From contig CP064980.1 in NCBI GenBank assembly GCA_016699535.1, forward strand, positions 186,001 through 250,000: DNA of 64,000 nt, in the 5' to 3' direction. This document shows positions 8,383 through 16,311 of the stretch, piece by piece. Position numbers and translations under genes: made by a program. The number at the start of each line of letters is the position of its first letter. The stretch's first letter is position 1. A model generated the notes under the pieces. The model was not told the DNA's origin, did not search any database, and saw only the letters and a list, made by a program, of their open reading frames with translations. This DNA is from Myxococcales bacterium. GTDB taxonomy: Bacteria; Myxococcota_A; Polyangia; Polyangiales; GCA-016699535.

Positions 8383-9141
8383 CTATTCATGTGTTGCCCG
8401 CAACGCTTCGGTAAAGTCTTGAACTTGCAGTTTGGTGATAATGCCCCAACGTTTCGAGATAGCTGAGCTCGCTTCTTTCACACGCTGGAGTGTTTTCTGT
8501 GAACGGATTTCAGAATCAAGGATGTCAGGCACAAGTTGTTCATCTATGCACAACCTGTTTTTTGCGACATCAAGGTATGAGCCCAAGACCAATTGAGCTC
8601 TTTGGTAACGTTGCGTCACAGGGCGAGATGGCAGACGGGCCAGCTCACATTCGATGCCGGCGAGGATGTTTTCTACCAACCAAGGGAAACGCCTTTGTAG
8701 TCCAAGCTCTGCAAGCTCGGCCTCCGGCTTTTGAAGGTGAAGTTTATCGAGATTATGAATCAACACAGGAGCAAGAGCTGTGATGTACCTGGGATTGCCG
8801 CTGAGCAGTGCATCTCGAATGAGCTCACTAAGATCAGCATATTCTGCCGGTAGGACCGCTTGGCTTTCCTGCAAATGAGTTGCGCCGAAACGGGCTAGCG
8901 CATTTTGTAGCTTCAATGAAGGATCCGCCTGCGGCTCGATCCCAAAATCACGGAGGGAAAGATTGAAGAGCCTAAGAATCGTCAAAAACTGCTCAGCTGA
9001 AAACGAACCATCCCCCCGTTCTATCTGGCTCAAGCGCGACTGCGACAAATCAAGCCGCGAAGCAAGTTCAGCTTGCGTCCAACCCCGCGCACTGCGCAAG
9101 CGACGAACGCTGACTGCAATATGGTCGGTGATGTGTTCCAT
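8383..9141 (-). CDS. XRE-family transcriptional regulator with unknown C-terminal domain
   Basis: 252 residues. Residues 9-62 form a clear Cro/CI helix-turn-helix: LRSARGWTQAELASRLDLS then QSRLSQIERGDGSF. The remaining ~190 residues are helical, with LQRRFPWLVENILAG and SKRWGIITKLQVQDF; I do not recognise this domain, although similar two-part proteins accompany toxin or abortive-infection genes. The decayed toxin-like gene lies just downstream on the opposite strand, so the two are not an operon. The 120-base A+T-rich upstream region carries repeated CAATA boxes that may be its own operator. Confidence 0.75.
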   Translation of the reverse strand: MEHITDHIAVSVRRLRSARGWTQAELASRLDLSQSRLSQIERGDGSFSAEQFLTILRLFNLSLRDFGIEPQADPSLKLQNALARFGATHLQESQAVLPAEYADLSELIRDALLSGNPRYITALAPVLIHNLDKLHLQKPEAELAELGLQRRFPWLVENILAGIECELARLPSRPVTQRYQRAQLVLGSYLDVAKNRLCIDEQLVPDILDSEIRSQKTLQRVKEASSAISKRWGIITKLQVQDFTEALRATHE

Positions 9142-9161
9142 ATCCTAAGCATAGCCCGTTT

Positions 9162-9228
9162 TATTGGTTTTTCAATACATTTATATATTTTTCAATATTA
9201 CATACAAATTATACAATAAATACAATAT
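9162..9228 (-). promoter_or_regulatory. A+T-rich CAATA-repeat region upstream of the XRE gene
   Basis: TTTTTCAATA occurs at 9168-9177 and again at 9188-9197, 20 bases apart (two helical turns). TATTG/CAATA half-sites make a partial dyad at 9162-9177, and CAATA recurs near 9222. This is the expected place for the promoter and autoregulatory operator of the XRE regulator, but no protein-binding evidence exists. Confidence 0.3.
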
Positions 9229-9255
9229 ATTTAGACCAATCCACACGCCTCTTCC

Positions 9256-9290
9256 CTTGAACCTGGGTTCGACTCCCAGCGCATCCACCA
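9256..9290 (+). other. Isolated tRNA or tmRNA 3' end (possible att half-site)
   Basis: CTGGG TTCGACT CCCAG (9263-9279) is a perfect T-arm, followed by CGCATCC, discriminator A and an encoded CCA (9280-9290). The rest of a tRNA is absent upstream: the DNA is A+T-rich and has no matching GGATGCG or GGGTGCG. Such 3' fragments are left at one border when an element integrates into the 3' end of a tRNA or ssrA gene. It does not match the nearby tRNA-Phe, so the intact gene must be elsewhere. Confidence 0.6.
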
Positions 9291-9310
9291 TTGCTTGTGA
9301 TTCCGCGACG

Positions 9311-9382
9311 GTCACAGTAACAGTTTCCGTACCTGTTTCTGTTTCAGGAACAGTGCCCGAAACCGTAACCGTAACAGTTCCT
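9311..9382 (+). repeat. Degenerate hexanucleotide tandem repeat (GTNNCN)
   Basis: About twelve consecutive six-base units, such as GTCACA, GTAACA, GTTTCC, GTACCT, GTAACC. Read in frame they spell an alternating Val-Thr/Val-Ser string. There is no start signal, and the frame runs through the tRNA fragment just upstream, so I treat it as a non-coding or relic repeat. Confidence 0.5.
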
Positions 9383-9502
9383 TGTTTAACTTCGAAAGGG
9401 CACTACCCTGACCACCTTATCGGTCAACCCTATTTGACATTAAAATATTGAAATCACGATTTCGCCCTGTCGAAGTTACTAATAAACAACGACCTAGCAC
9501 GC

Positions 9503-10873
9503 TCACAAGTTGGGCCGTTCCCTCACGACGGCCTGTTTTTGAACGCGGTCGAGCAATTTCTCACATGTTAAATCCCCCAACAGGGCAAGCTCGATAATTT
9601 CTATGTTTTCGTTATCGATTTTCTTTACTCGGGAGAGGTTGATAAACGCAGCAATGCTCCTTCGAACAAGCTCGGAAAACTCGCGCAATTGGGCGCGGAC
9701 GTCAGCTCCGTGATCCACGTCCTCATGAACTTTTTCATTCCTCAATTTATACAATTGGCGAAATTGCCCTTCGACTGATTTAGCTTTTTCACCACGGTCC
9801 AAAAGACGGCTCGCGCGACGCTTCACCTTGGCACTGCCCTGCTCATTCTTTTCCAAAAAGAGCGTGTCTAGCGCTGTACAAAGATCAGAAAGCCAATCCC
9901 CAGCATCTTTTCGAGAACAGGCAGTCTGAAGGCGTTTCACAGCTCTTTGAAGCTGCGTGCTTTCATGCTTTTGGTAGGACGAAAACAAATCACTGGCTGG
10001 ACGTAGATACTCATTAGTGGTCAAAAAACTTTTCGACCTATCTGACGATCCAAAGATTTGCATCCTTCCACTCGAGATATCGATTCCGCCCATTGCACAG
10101 GCCGTCCAACTTAGCCCTACCACCTCAGTTACGGGCCCGACAAAAACCGTATTGGCGCCGAACAACACACGAAGCATTGGAATAGTCTGATCCGTATCCC
10201 GGTGTACACCTGCAACTGCCATGTTGGTGGACTTAAGGTAAAGATCTTTCTGAAACCATAGCAACGACTGCCAGGCGGTACTTTGATAATTATCAAATGG
10301 AGATTCCTGCGTAAATGCATTTGCAATCTGCACTCTTTGGCTTTCGGTCGGCCGAATTAGCCTCCATGGCCCAAGTCTGCCTCGTAGTTTCTCTTGGTGC
10401 ATCTCTACACCCCGAACCGGAATGTACAAACGATGCGTTTCTTGCCCGTCTATAAAGAAACTTCGGAACGCCTCGGTTAACTTACCAATTTCGATCTCAC
10501 TTCCATCAGCGTGCAGACGAATACAAGCATAAGCCAGCGCTCTCTTTACATGATCCTCATCGGCCGACTTTATTTCATTTCTTACCGAAGAGTTGCGCCT
10601 CATCTGAACCACAAAATCATCGAGATCTTTTTTCCAGCACGGGTCAGCCTCCAACAAGGAATCATACGCCCAACGCCAACGGGCAGGCCGTTTTTGTTGG
10701 TGGTAGCGTAACCCTTGTTTTTCGGATTCGAAAACTGTGTACGGGCTAAGCGGCACTTGGTCGTTTTTGAGATCACTAGCAAAACAAACACGAATCCTCC
10801 GAATAACCTTTCTAAGAATTCGCTTTAGCTCCTCTTCGCTATTTTCTGATATTAGATTCGACCGTTTCTTCAT
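9503..10873 (-). CDS. HEPN-domain protein (probable RNase), partner of the nitrilase-like gene
   Basis: About 456 residues. The C-terminal ~130 residues look like an Apea-type HEPN domain: helix DWLSDLCTALDTLFLEKN, then LYKLRNEKVHEDV, where RNEKVH (about residues 378-383) is the RNxxxH catalytic signature of HEPN RNases. The first ~320 residues (basic N terminus, then a mixed region with LRVLFGANTVFVGPV) are not recognised and may sense a trigger or bind the partner. ATG 10873 is preferred over a TTG at 10924, because GGGGTG lies upstream. It is the second gene of an operon with the nitrilase-like gene. HEPN proteins of this kind often act in anti-phage defence or toxin systems; that role here is inferred. 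Confidence 0.6.
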   Translation of the reverse strand: MKKRSNLISENSEEELKRILRKVIRRIRVCFASDLKNDQVPLSPYTVFESEKQGLRYHQQKRPARWRWAYDSLLEADPCWKKDLDDFVVQMRRNSSVRNEIKSADEDHVKRALAYACIRLHADGSEIEIGKLTEAFRSFFIDGQETHRLYIPVRGVEMHQEKLRGRLGPWRLIRPTESQRVQIANAFTQESPFDNYQSTAWQSLLWFQKDLYLKSTNMAVAGVHRDTDQTIPMLRVLFGANTVFVGPVTEVVGLSWTACAMGGIDISSGRMQIFGSSDRSKSFLTTNEYLRPASDLFSSYQKHESTQLQRAVKRLQTACSRKDAGDWLSDLCTALDTLFLEKNEQGSAKVKRRASRLLDRGEKAKSVEGQFRQLYKLRNEKVHEDVDHGADVRAQLREFSELVRRSIAAFINLSRVKKIDNENIEIIELALLGDLTCEKLLDRVQKQAVVRERPNL

Positions 10874-10931
10874 CGTCCCACACCCCGCTGGCAATAGTAA
10901 CGATTGAAAACGCCTTTTCAGCAATTTTCAG

Positions 10932-12572
10932 CTAAATTTTTATTTGCTCTTGTCCTGTCAACATGATTTCCGCAGCCGTCCGCTTGTCATATCTTCCATC
11001 GGCGGACCATTCTTCTTGCCAATAGTTAGTTAGGTTGACGAGTAACGCTTCTGCGTCTTCATCCAGAGGTAGTTCCTGTGCGCCATGACGATCCTTCCAA
11101 AGGCCTATCGTTCGTGATGGTGCTTTGCCATCTGGTCGGCTACGCAGAGCCATTCCCAATGACGTAAGCGTCAGCACAGACGAGCCGGGATCTTCCGCTA
11201 GTACGGTTGCGTAGCGTGCGGACCAACGATGTTTTAGCTGAGGACCGTCCTGAAGGAGCGCGATTACTAGGCTCGGACCCACACCTCGAATGACGCGAGC
11301 TACCGGATCAGTGCGAGCCAAGTCTTCACAAATCAAAGGACAGATAGTCAGCCATTCATTGGCAACCACAAACTGAAGAGTGCGATGCTTTATTTCGATG
11401 TCTTCCCACCAGTATTTCCTAGGGTCTAGTGCAAAACCTAAATCATATTGTTTGATTTGTGCTTCATCCATGCGCCAGCGGTGATGTTTACATTGTTCAA
11501 AAGTTTTCCCGTCGCGGCCAGTCTCTGCCAAACGCACACAATTTACTTTCTTGTTCCGCATTCCGGCAATCACAACGGGAACATCGGCTTGCTTTGCAGT
11601 TTCCTTTAGAGCATTAAATCCATCCTCGGTCACCGCGAGTTCTGGCAACACGACTGCGTGCACTTCGGCATGCATTTGTGCCTTTTTAATGATTGCGCTG
11701 AGTTGTTTCTTGTCAAAACTTTCTGTTGGCTCAAATTTGAAGGTTCCGAAACGTTGGGCATCGAGATTGCCGAGATTACACTTTGTAATCCTGAAGTCAT
11801 TGGGACTCACCTTTAAAGGCCATGGTACAAGCAGTAAATTTAGCTGTTCTTTGACCGGCAATTCGCGGTCAAACCAGGTAAAGTCTTCTATGATGTTCCA
11901 TGAGGGCGTGAGCTCGCTGCGATCAACATGTAGGTGTTGCGATAACGAACGAATCGTAATCCCACTTTGCGGTGTTCGTATCTTTGGCAGAACGCGTAAT
12001 AACTCTGCAGGGAATCTGCTCAGTGACTGCTGCTCCCCTAGCATTATTCTATCATCGCGCCTAACTCGCCGGTCTTCGTCCTCAAGCACGCCAAATCCTA
12101 CGCAGCATGCATCCGCGGCTGCATGAATCGTAAACAGCGCTACAAATTTGTCCCAATGTTGTGCCAGCCTCTCTCCTCTAAGCTCAGATTCTGGAAGTGT
12201 AAATAGTTCTCGCACCGCTTGCCAATGCTTTAGAAGTTCTCGTTTAGCCTCTGGCCATTTCTTCCAAACTGGATTTTCGCGATTTTTCTTATCTTTGAAG
12301 CATTCGCGCCATGGATCCGACAACGTCTCTTTGACTTTTTTATTCCAACTTCCGCTCTTGTCCCACTTCTTACCCTTGGGCGGGGAGATTATGAGTCGAT
12401 AGTAACCTGTGTCCTCGAGGAAGATTGATGTGATTGCAAAAACATCTGGAGGCCACTCTAGGTATTTTTCCCATTTATCCGTGTCAAATTCGAAATGGCG
12501 CAAGAACGCTGAACAGTTTTTGACTTGTTCTTCGGTTTCAGAACCTTCCACAAATAGAATGTAAAGGCACAA
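10932..12572 (-). CDS. Nitrilase-superfamily protein with a novel N-terminal region
   Basis: 546 residues from a TTG at 12572 (GTG 12551 is the alternative; no ATG is near and a stop lies upstream). Residues ~245-500 form a carbon-nitrogen hydrolase fold with a plausible triad: Glu311 in VVLPELAVTED, Lys362 in CKHHRWRMDE and Cys415 in CPLICEDLAR. Residues 1-240 are unassigned; WPPDVFAITS and YYRLIISPPKGKKW look conserved in style. A nitrilase domain with HHRW-type surroundings is known to me from defence-associated reverse transcriptases (UG1/DRT1), but no RT domain is here. It is the first gene of the operon with the HEPN protein. The substrate is unknown. Confidence 0.6.
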   Translation of the reverse strand: MCLYILFVEGSETEEQVKNCSAFLRHFEFDTDKWEKYLEWPPDVFAITSIFLEDTGYYRLIISPPKGKKWDKSGSWNKKVKETLSDPWRECFKDKKNRENPVWKKWPEAKRELLKHWQAVRELFTLPESELRGERLAQHWDKFVALFTIHAAADACCVGFGVLEDEDRRVRRDDRIMLGEQQSLSRFPAELLRVLPKIRTPQSGITIRSLSQHLHVDRSELTPSWNIIEDFTWFDRELPVKEQLNLLLVPWPLKVSPNDFRITKCNLGNLDAQRFGTFKFEPTESFDKKQLSAIIKKAQMHAEVHAVVLPELAVTEDGFNALKETAKQADVPVVIAGMRNKKVNCVRLAETGRDGKTFEQCKHHRWRMDEAQIKQYDLGFALDPRKYWWEDIEIKHRTLQFVVANEWLTICPLICEDLARTDPVARVIRGVGPSLVIALLQDGPQLKHRWSARYATVLAEDPGSSVLTLTSLGMALRSRPDGKAPSRTIGLWKDRHGAQELPLDEDAEALLVNLTNYWQEEWSADGRYDKRTAAEIMLTGQEQIKI

Positions 12573-12775
12573 TAAGCACCATGTAAAAAAAGCAGATCAT
12601 TCGTATTCTGTTGTGAAAAGTCGCATGCAGGAACCCACAGCTCGCACATCCTCTTTGGTTATCGGTCATTGGTAGCGGAAGTTGCGTGGAGAAAATTATT
12701 TTTCTTGGGAGCAAGCGCGTGCTGGCGCAGCGCGAGCATTTCAATAAAAAAACCCAGAAAAACCCTCGTCTGGGC

Positions 12776-12803
12776 TTGGTTCTTAGGATGCTTTGGGTAT
12801 ACT
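12776..12803 (+). promoter_or_regulatory. Sigma-70-type promoter of the HNH gene
   Basis: TTGGTT at 12776-12781 and TATACT at 12798-12803 are separated by 16 bases. The expected start of transcription, six to seven bases after the -10 box, falls on the A of the ATG at 12810. No ribosome-binding site precedes that ATG, so the message may be leaderless. Confidence 0.45.
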
Positions 12804-12809
12804 GATCGC

Positions 12810-14102
12810 ATGCACAGTTCCGCGACAAAAATGGTTGAAGATATTGATGAAATTGGCGAGGAGATTGGGCTTTTGGCAGCCCAGATTTCGCTTGCGACGC
12901 ATCGGCTGCTCTTGCTGATTCGGGCTTTTGATGAGGGCGGTGGGCCGCGCAGACAAGGGGCTTTAAGTTGTGCGCATTGGCTGAGTTGGCGCATCGGCAT
13001 GAGTTTGGGTGCGGCGCGTGAGCATGTGCGAGTGGCGCATGCGCTGGCAGAGCTCCCAAGGGTTGATGCGCAGATGCGTGAGGGCAAGCTGAGCTACTCC
13101 AAGGTAAGAGCGATTACGCGGGTGGCAACTCCTGCAAACGAAGCGCGGCTTGTGGCGCTTGCGCTTGATAGCAGCGCATCGCAGCTTGAGAAGATTTGCC
13201 GGCAGTATCGCAAATTACAAAACCTTGAAGAGGCCACAGAGCAAGGCAAGATGGAGCGTTACCTGCGACATTGGGAAACCGAAGAGGGCATGGTGCGTTT
13301 TGAGGTGCAGCTACCTAAAGACGAAACGCTGGTGCTGCTCAAGGCGCTGCAAGCAGCGCAAAGTGAGGCGAAAGAAACCGGAAGTGACGTTTCCGCGGGA
13401 AGGTCTGAAGAGCGCTCGCAAGAAATCTCCGCGGAGACGCCCTCTCCGGCCCCCTCTACTGATAAAAGCGATGCGCTGCTTATGATTGCCGAGAGTTTTC
13501 TGACGCACGGGGCTGCTGCACGGCCTGCGGCCGAGCAAACGCAGCTTTATGTGCACTTGAAACAGGATGTGCTGGCCGAGGACAATGGTTGGAATGCCCA
13601 ACTTGAGGATGGTTCACGGCTTGCTCCAGAGACCTTTCGGCGTTTGTGTTGCGATAGCTCATTGGTAGCGGTCAAAGAAGATGAGCGCGGCCATGTGCTT
13701 GATATTGGGCGAAAGACCCGAACGATTCCCCCGGCCATCTCTCGGGCGCTAAGGTTGCGCGACCAAGGCTGCCGTTTTCCTGGATGCACGCACACCAAGT
13801 TTTTGCATGCGCATCACATCAAACATTGGGCGCATGGGGGCGAGACCAAGCTTGATAACTTGATATTGCTTTGCACGAAACATCATCGCGCTGTGCATGA
13901 AGACGGCTTTAGCCTGCGCAAACACCAAAGCGGCTGGAGTTTTTATGCGCCTGAAGGCAAGGCTCTTTTAGCGACACTCGTGTTCCCGCGGGAACGCCTC
14001 ACGCTGGTAAAAGCACAAGCAGTGCCTGAACATGCTGAAAGCCTGGTTCCCGAAAATTATCAACATCGTCCCGATTATTGTGCTGCAGCGCAGAGTGTTT
14101 GA
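12810..14102 (+). CDS. DUF222 / HNH endonuclease (13E12-repeat type)
   Basis: About 430 residues. The N-terminal DUF222 part (helical, with LSCAHWLSWRIGMSLGAAREHVRVA style motifs split over residues 45-75) is followed by a low-complexity Ser/Glu/Pro linker and a C-terminal HNH domain: CRFPGC, then LHAHHIKHWAHGGET, LDNLILLC and KHHRAVHE, giving the zinc ligands and the H-N-H metal site. Such proteins are multi-copy in actinobacteria and some delta-proteobacteria (13E12 family) and are associated with mobile DNA. I start at ATG 12810 rather than the upstream TTG 12669, whose extra residues are implausible. The gene is richer in G+C than the operon on its left. Confidence 0.8.
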   Translation: MHSSATKMVEDIDEIGEEIGLLAAQISLATHRLLLLIRAFDEGGGPRRQGALSCAHWLSWRIGMSLGAAREHVRVAHALAELPRVDAQMREGKLSYSKVRAITRVATPANEARLVALALDSSASQLEKICRQYRKLQNLEEATEQGKMERYLRHWETEEGMVRFEVQLPKDETLVLLKALQAAQSEAKETGSDVSAGRSEERSQEISAETPSPAPSTDKSDALLMIAESFLTHGAAARPAAEQTQLYVHLKQDVLAEDNGWNAQLEDGSRLAPETFRRLCCDSSLVAVKEDERGHVLDIGRKTRTIPPAISRALRLRDQGCRFPGCTHTKFLHAHHIKHWAHGGETKLDNLILLCTKHHRAVHEDGFSLRKHQSGWSFYAPEGKALLATLVFPRERLTLVKAQAVPEHAESLVPENYQHRPDYCAAAQSV

Positions 14103-14242
14103 GACCAATTTTGATAAAGACCAGGAAGTAACGGAACCGAACGCCAACTTTAGACACTCATCATCAAGCCATTGACCATGTACTCGCACAAGGTCCGTTC
14201 TATGGCATACTGTTTGTATTGTTCTGAAAGGGGAGATGATAA

Positions 14243-14527
14243 ATGAGAAAATTCAATTGGGTGTTGTTTGCGTTACTGTTGATGATTTCCAGCACGGCAT
14301 TTGCGGAAAACACGCTCACCAATCAAGATGAAAAAGTGTATCGTTACACGATTACCTGTGGCGAAAACAGTGCCAGCGAACGCATCAAGCCGAGGATGAA
14401 AACCACCATCTATAGTGGCGATACCTGCACACTCAAGGTGGTTGGGGTTGGCAGCCACACGATCACCAACAATCAAGAATGCTTAATCAAGGGCAAGTCG
14501 CTTACATGCAAAAGCAAAGTTAAGTAG
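14243..14527 (+). CDS. Small secreted protein of unknown function
   Basis: 94 residues with a clear signal peptide (MRKFNWVLFALLLMISSTAFA, cut before Glu22) and a good ribosome site, AAAGGGGAG, upstream of the ATG. The mature ~73 residues are polar, contain four Cys (two possible disulfides) and look beta-rich (YRYTITCGENS, TTIYSGDTCTLKVVG). I recognise no family. It lies between the HNH gene and the rluA-like remnant, with nothing to suggest an operon. Likely periplasmic or released. Confidence 0.6.
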   Translation: MRKFNWVLFALLLMISSTAFAENTLTNQDEKVYRYTITCGENSASERIKPRMKTTIYSGDTCTLKVVGVGSHTITNNQECLIKGKSLTCKSKVK

Positions 14528-14547
14528 AGCTCCGGAGCAGGGGACGA

Positions 14548-15483
14548 CTATACGCTTAAGGTAAAGGGCGCGGGATCTTGGAAGTTCATGCGGCGGCCGG
14601 TTTTGGGGTGTTCGAACTCGAGTTCGTAGGCGTGGAGCATTACGCGTGAAGCTGGGATAAGCTCACCGACGTAGTCGCGGATGTAAAACGCGCTCACCAA
14701 CAAGAGGATGGCCACGTTCACTTAGATGAATTAAATTTGGTGCTGTCTACCAGTCTCAAGCCGTATACGCACAAGCGATACTGGACCATGCGGTGTAGCT
14801 TCTTCAACGATAGTAAGCGCTCGGCGCGCGCCTTCAGGAGGCCCTCCGCGGGCGCGCCTAAAGTGTCCGTGCGATCCACGCAGACCATCACCTCGGTTTG
14901 GCAAAATCCAAGATTCAATGCGTTCTTTCTTTGGCGTACCTTGCACCCATGCGTAGTAACGCCGCACCACGCTATGCACCCTAAACTGTTGCTGCAAATG
15001 TCGCTTTGCACTAAGCGTGCGCGCAAAAACCAAAATCCCACTGGTCTCTTTGTCAAGACGTTGCACCACACCGAGCATGGGATCGTAGCCCCGCTCTTGT
15101 TTGGATGAAAGCTTGCGCAGCGCAACGCGCGTCTGATCCACCAAGGTATCCCGATCTGTTTTCTCATAAGGGACGGTCAGAACATGAGGCGCTTTGTGCA
15201 CTACGACAACATCACGATCCACATAGAGAATAGACTCTTTGGCGAGAGTGCCGCGCCGAGGTATTCTGGCAGAAGCGTGCACAACGATGCTTTGATCTGC
15301 ACTCAAACGATAGTCTGGATTGGTGCATAAACGTCCGTCCACCTCAACGCGTCCTCGTTCAACGCATTCACGCGCTTGCTTCCAAGTCTGCACAATTTTC
15401 TGCGAACGAAGCCACGCCGCCAGCGTACCACCGGCGTCTTCAGCGCTTGTTACGATCGCTTCATTCTTAGTTTTCGTATTCAT
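14548..15483 (-). pseudogene. RluA-family pseudouridine synthase, frameshifted
   Basis: The intact first frame (15483 to 14731) gives an S4-like RNA-binding start (WKQARECVERGRVEVDG), then the catalytic GVVQRLDKETSG with the active Asp, and LETGRQHQI, where it hits a stop. The rest of the enzyme continues in other frames: HLSERGHPLVGER, then YIRDYVGELIPASRVMLHAY and the end FQDPAPFTLSV with a stop at 14548-14550. One shift is an extra A in the AAAA at 14685-14688 of the plus strand; the other, near 14727, involves several bases. The enzyme would modify uridines in rRNA or tRNA. A separate RluD-like gene lies at 18.7-19.6 kb, so loss may be tolerated. Confidence 0.75.
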
Positions 15484-15591
15484 ACAAATGCCACTTTAGC
15501 ACTCTACACCACTTTGCTTCGTGTTGGATGTGTTCTGATCAGCGAGCAAGCCTTTACAAATGCAGCTGTTTTTTGCACGGTGTTTCTTTCC

Positions 15592-16311
15592 ATGACTGAA
15601 AAAAAATCAAAAAGCTCCAAAGCAAAGGTACGCCGTTGGGAATTACAGGACATTCCGGCGATTTTAGAAGTCCATCGCGCAGCCTACCGTGACTTTCCTG
15701 AGCATCAGCTCGAAAACGAGCGTTTGTTCCGGCTCAAAATGGAAGCCTTTCCAGAAGGGCAGTTGCTCATCGAATACGAAGGAAAGATCGTTGCCTATTC
15801 GACCTCGCTGATTGTGCAACTCGATCAAAGTTACACCTACCGCTACAGTGAAATCACAGGAGCGCTTACCTTCAGCACGCACGACCCCTCAGGCGATAGT
15901 CTCTACGGGGCAGACATTGCCGTGCATCCAGACTACCGAGGCAAGCGTCTTTCCAAGTTGCTTTACACAGGCAGACGCAAACTGCTGAAACGCTACAACC
16001 TCAAACGCCTCGTCGCCTACGGGCGTATCCCGGGCTACCATCAATACGCTGGCAAAATGAGTGCCGAGCAATATGTCGAGGGCGTGCAAAAAGCAGAGAT
16101 CAGTGATCCGGCTTTAAACATGCACTTGCGTGCCGGCTATGAAGTCAAGCGCGTGCTTTTTAATTTTTCAAGGACCCCTCCAGCATGGATTGGTCCACTT
16201 TGCTTGAACTTGAAAACAACGATTTCGATCCAAAGCGCAGGAAAATCGCAGCAGCAGCACTGGAGCGACCTGTACGACGCATCCGCATTTGCGCTGTGCA
16301 ATATTTCTTAG
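15592..16311 (+). CDS. GNAT acetyltransferase half of a GNAT/carbon-nitrogen hydrolase protein
   Basis: From ATG 15592 the frame encodes a GNAT domain of about 190 residues: RRWELQDIPAILEVHRAAY at the start and ADIAVHPDYRGKRLSKLLY, the acetyl-CoA loop, in the middle. After about 16168 the frame loses sense (LKTTISIQSAGKS...), while the next frame continues with DPSSMDWSTLL and the nitrilase domain. Restoring one T in the TTTTT at 16164-16168 joins them into a single protein of about 520 residues, the known architecture of bifunctional GNAT/carbon-nitrogen hydrolase proteins. Substrates of both halves are unknown. Confidence 0.75.
   Translation: MTEKKSKSSKAKVRRWELQDIPAILEVHRAAYRDFPEHQLENERLFRLKMEAFPEGQLLIEYEGKIVAYSTSLIVQLDQSYTYRYSEITGALTFSTHDPSGDSLYGADIAVHPDYRGKRLSKLLYTGRRKLLKRYNLKRLVAYGRIPGYHQYAGKMSAEQYVEGVQKAEISDPALNMHLRAGYEVKRVLFNFSRTPPAWIGPLCLNLKTTISIQSAGKSQQQHWSDLYDASAFALCNIS

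Noticed and set aside
9164..9451. Open frame of 95 codons across the XRE upstream region
   Set aside because: It runs through the A+T-rich promoter, the tRNA 3' relic and the hexamer repeat; no ribosome site or known domain.
10129..12402. Plus-strand open frames opposite the nitrilase-HEPN operon
   Set aside because: No domains; Ser- and Cys-rich composition typical of antisense reading.
12753..12774. CCCAG/CTGGG hairpin next to an A run, a possible minus-strand terminator
   Set aside because: Only five base pairs with a 12-base loop, and no minus-strand gene lies before it.
12659..13087. Minus-strand frames opposite the HNH gene start
   Set aside because: They only mirror the HNH coding strand in other frames; Ser/Arg/Ala-rich without a domain.
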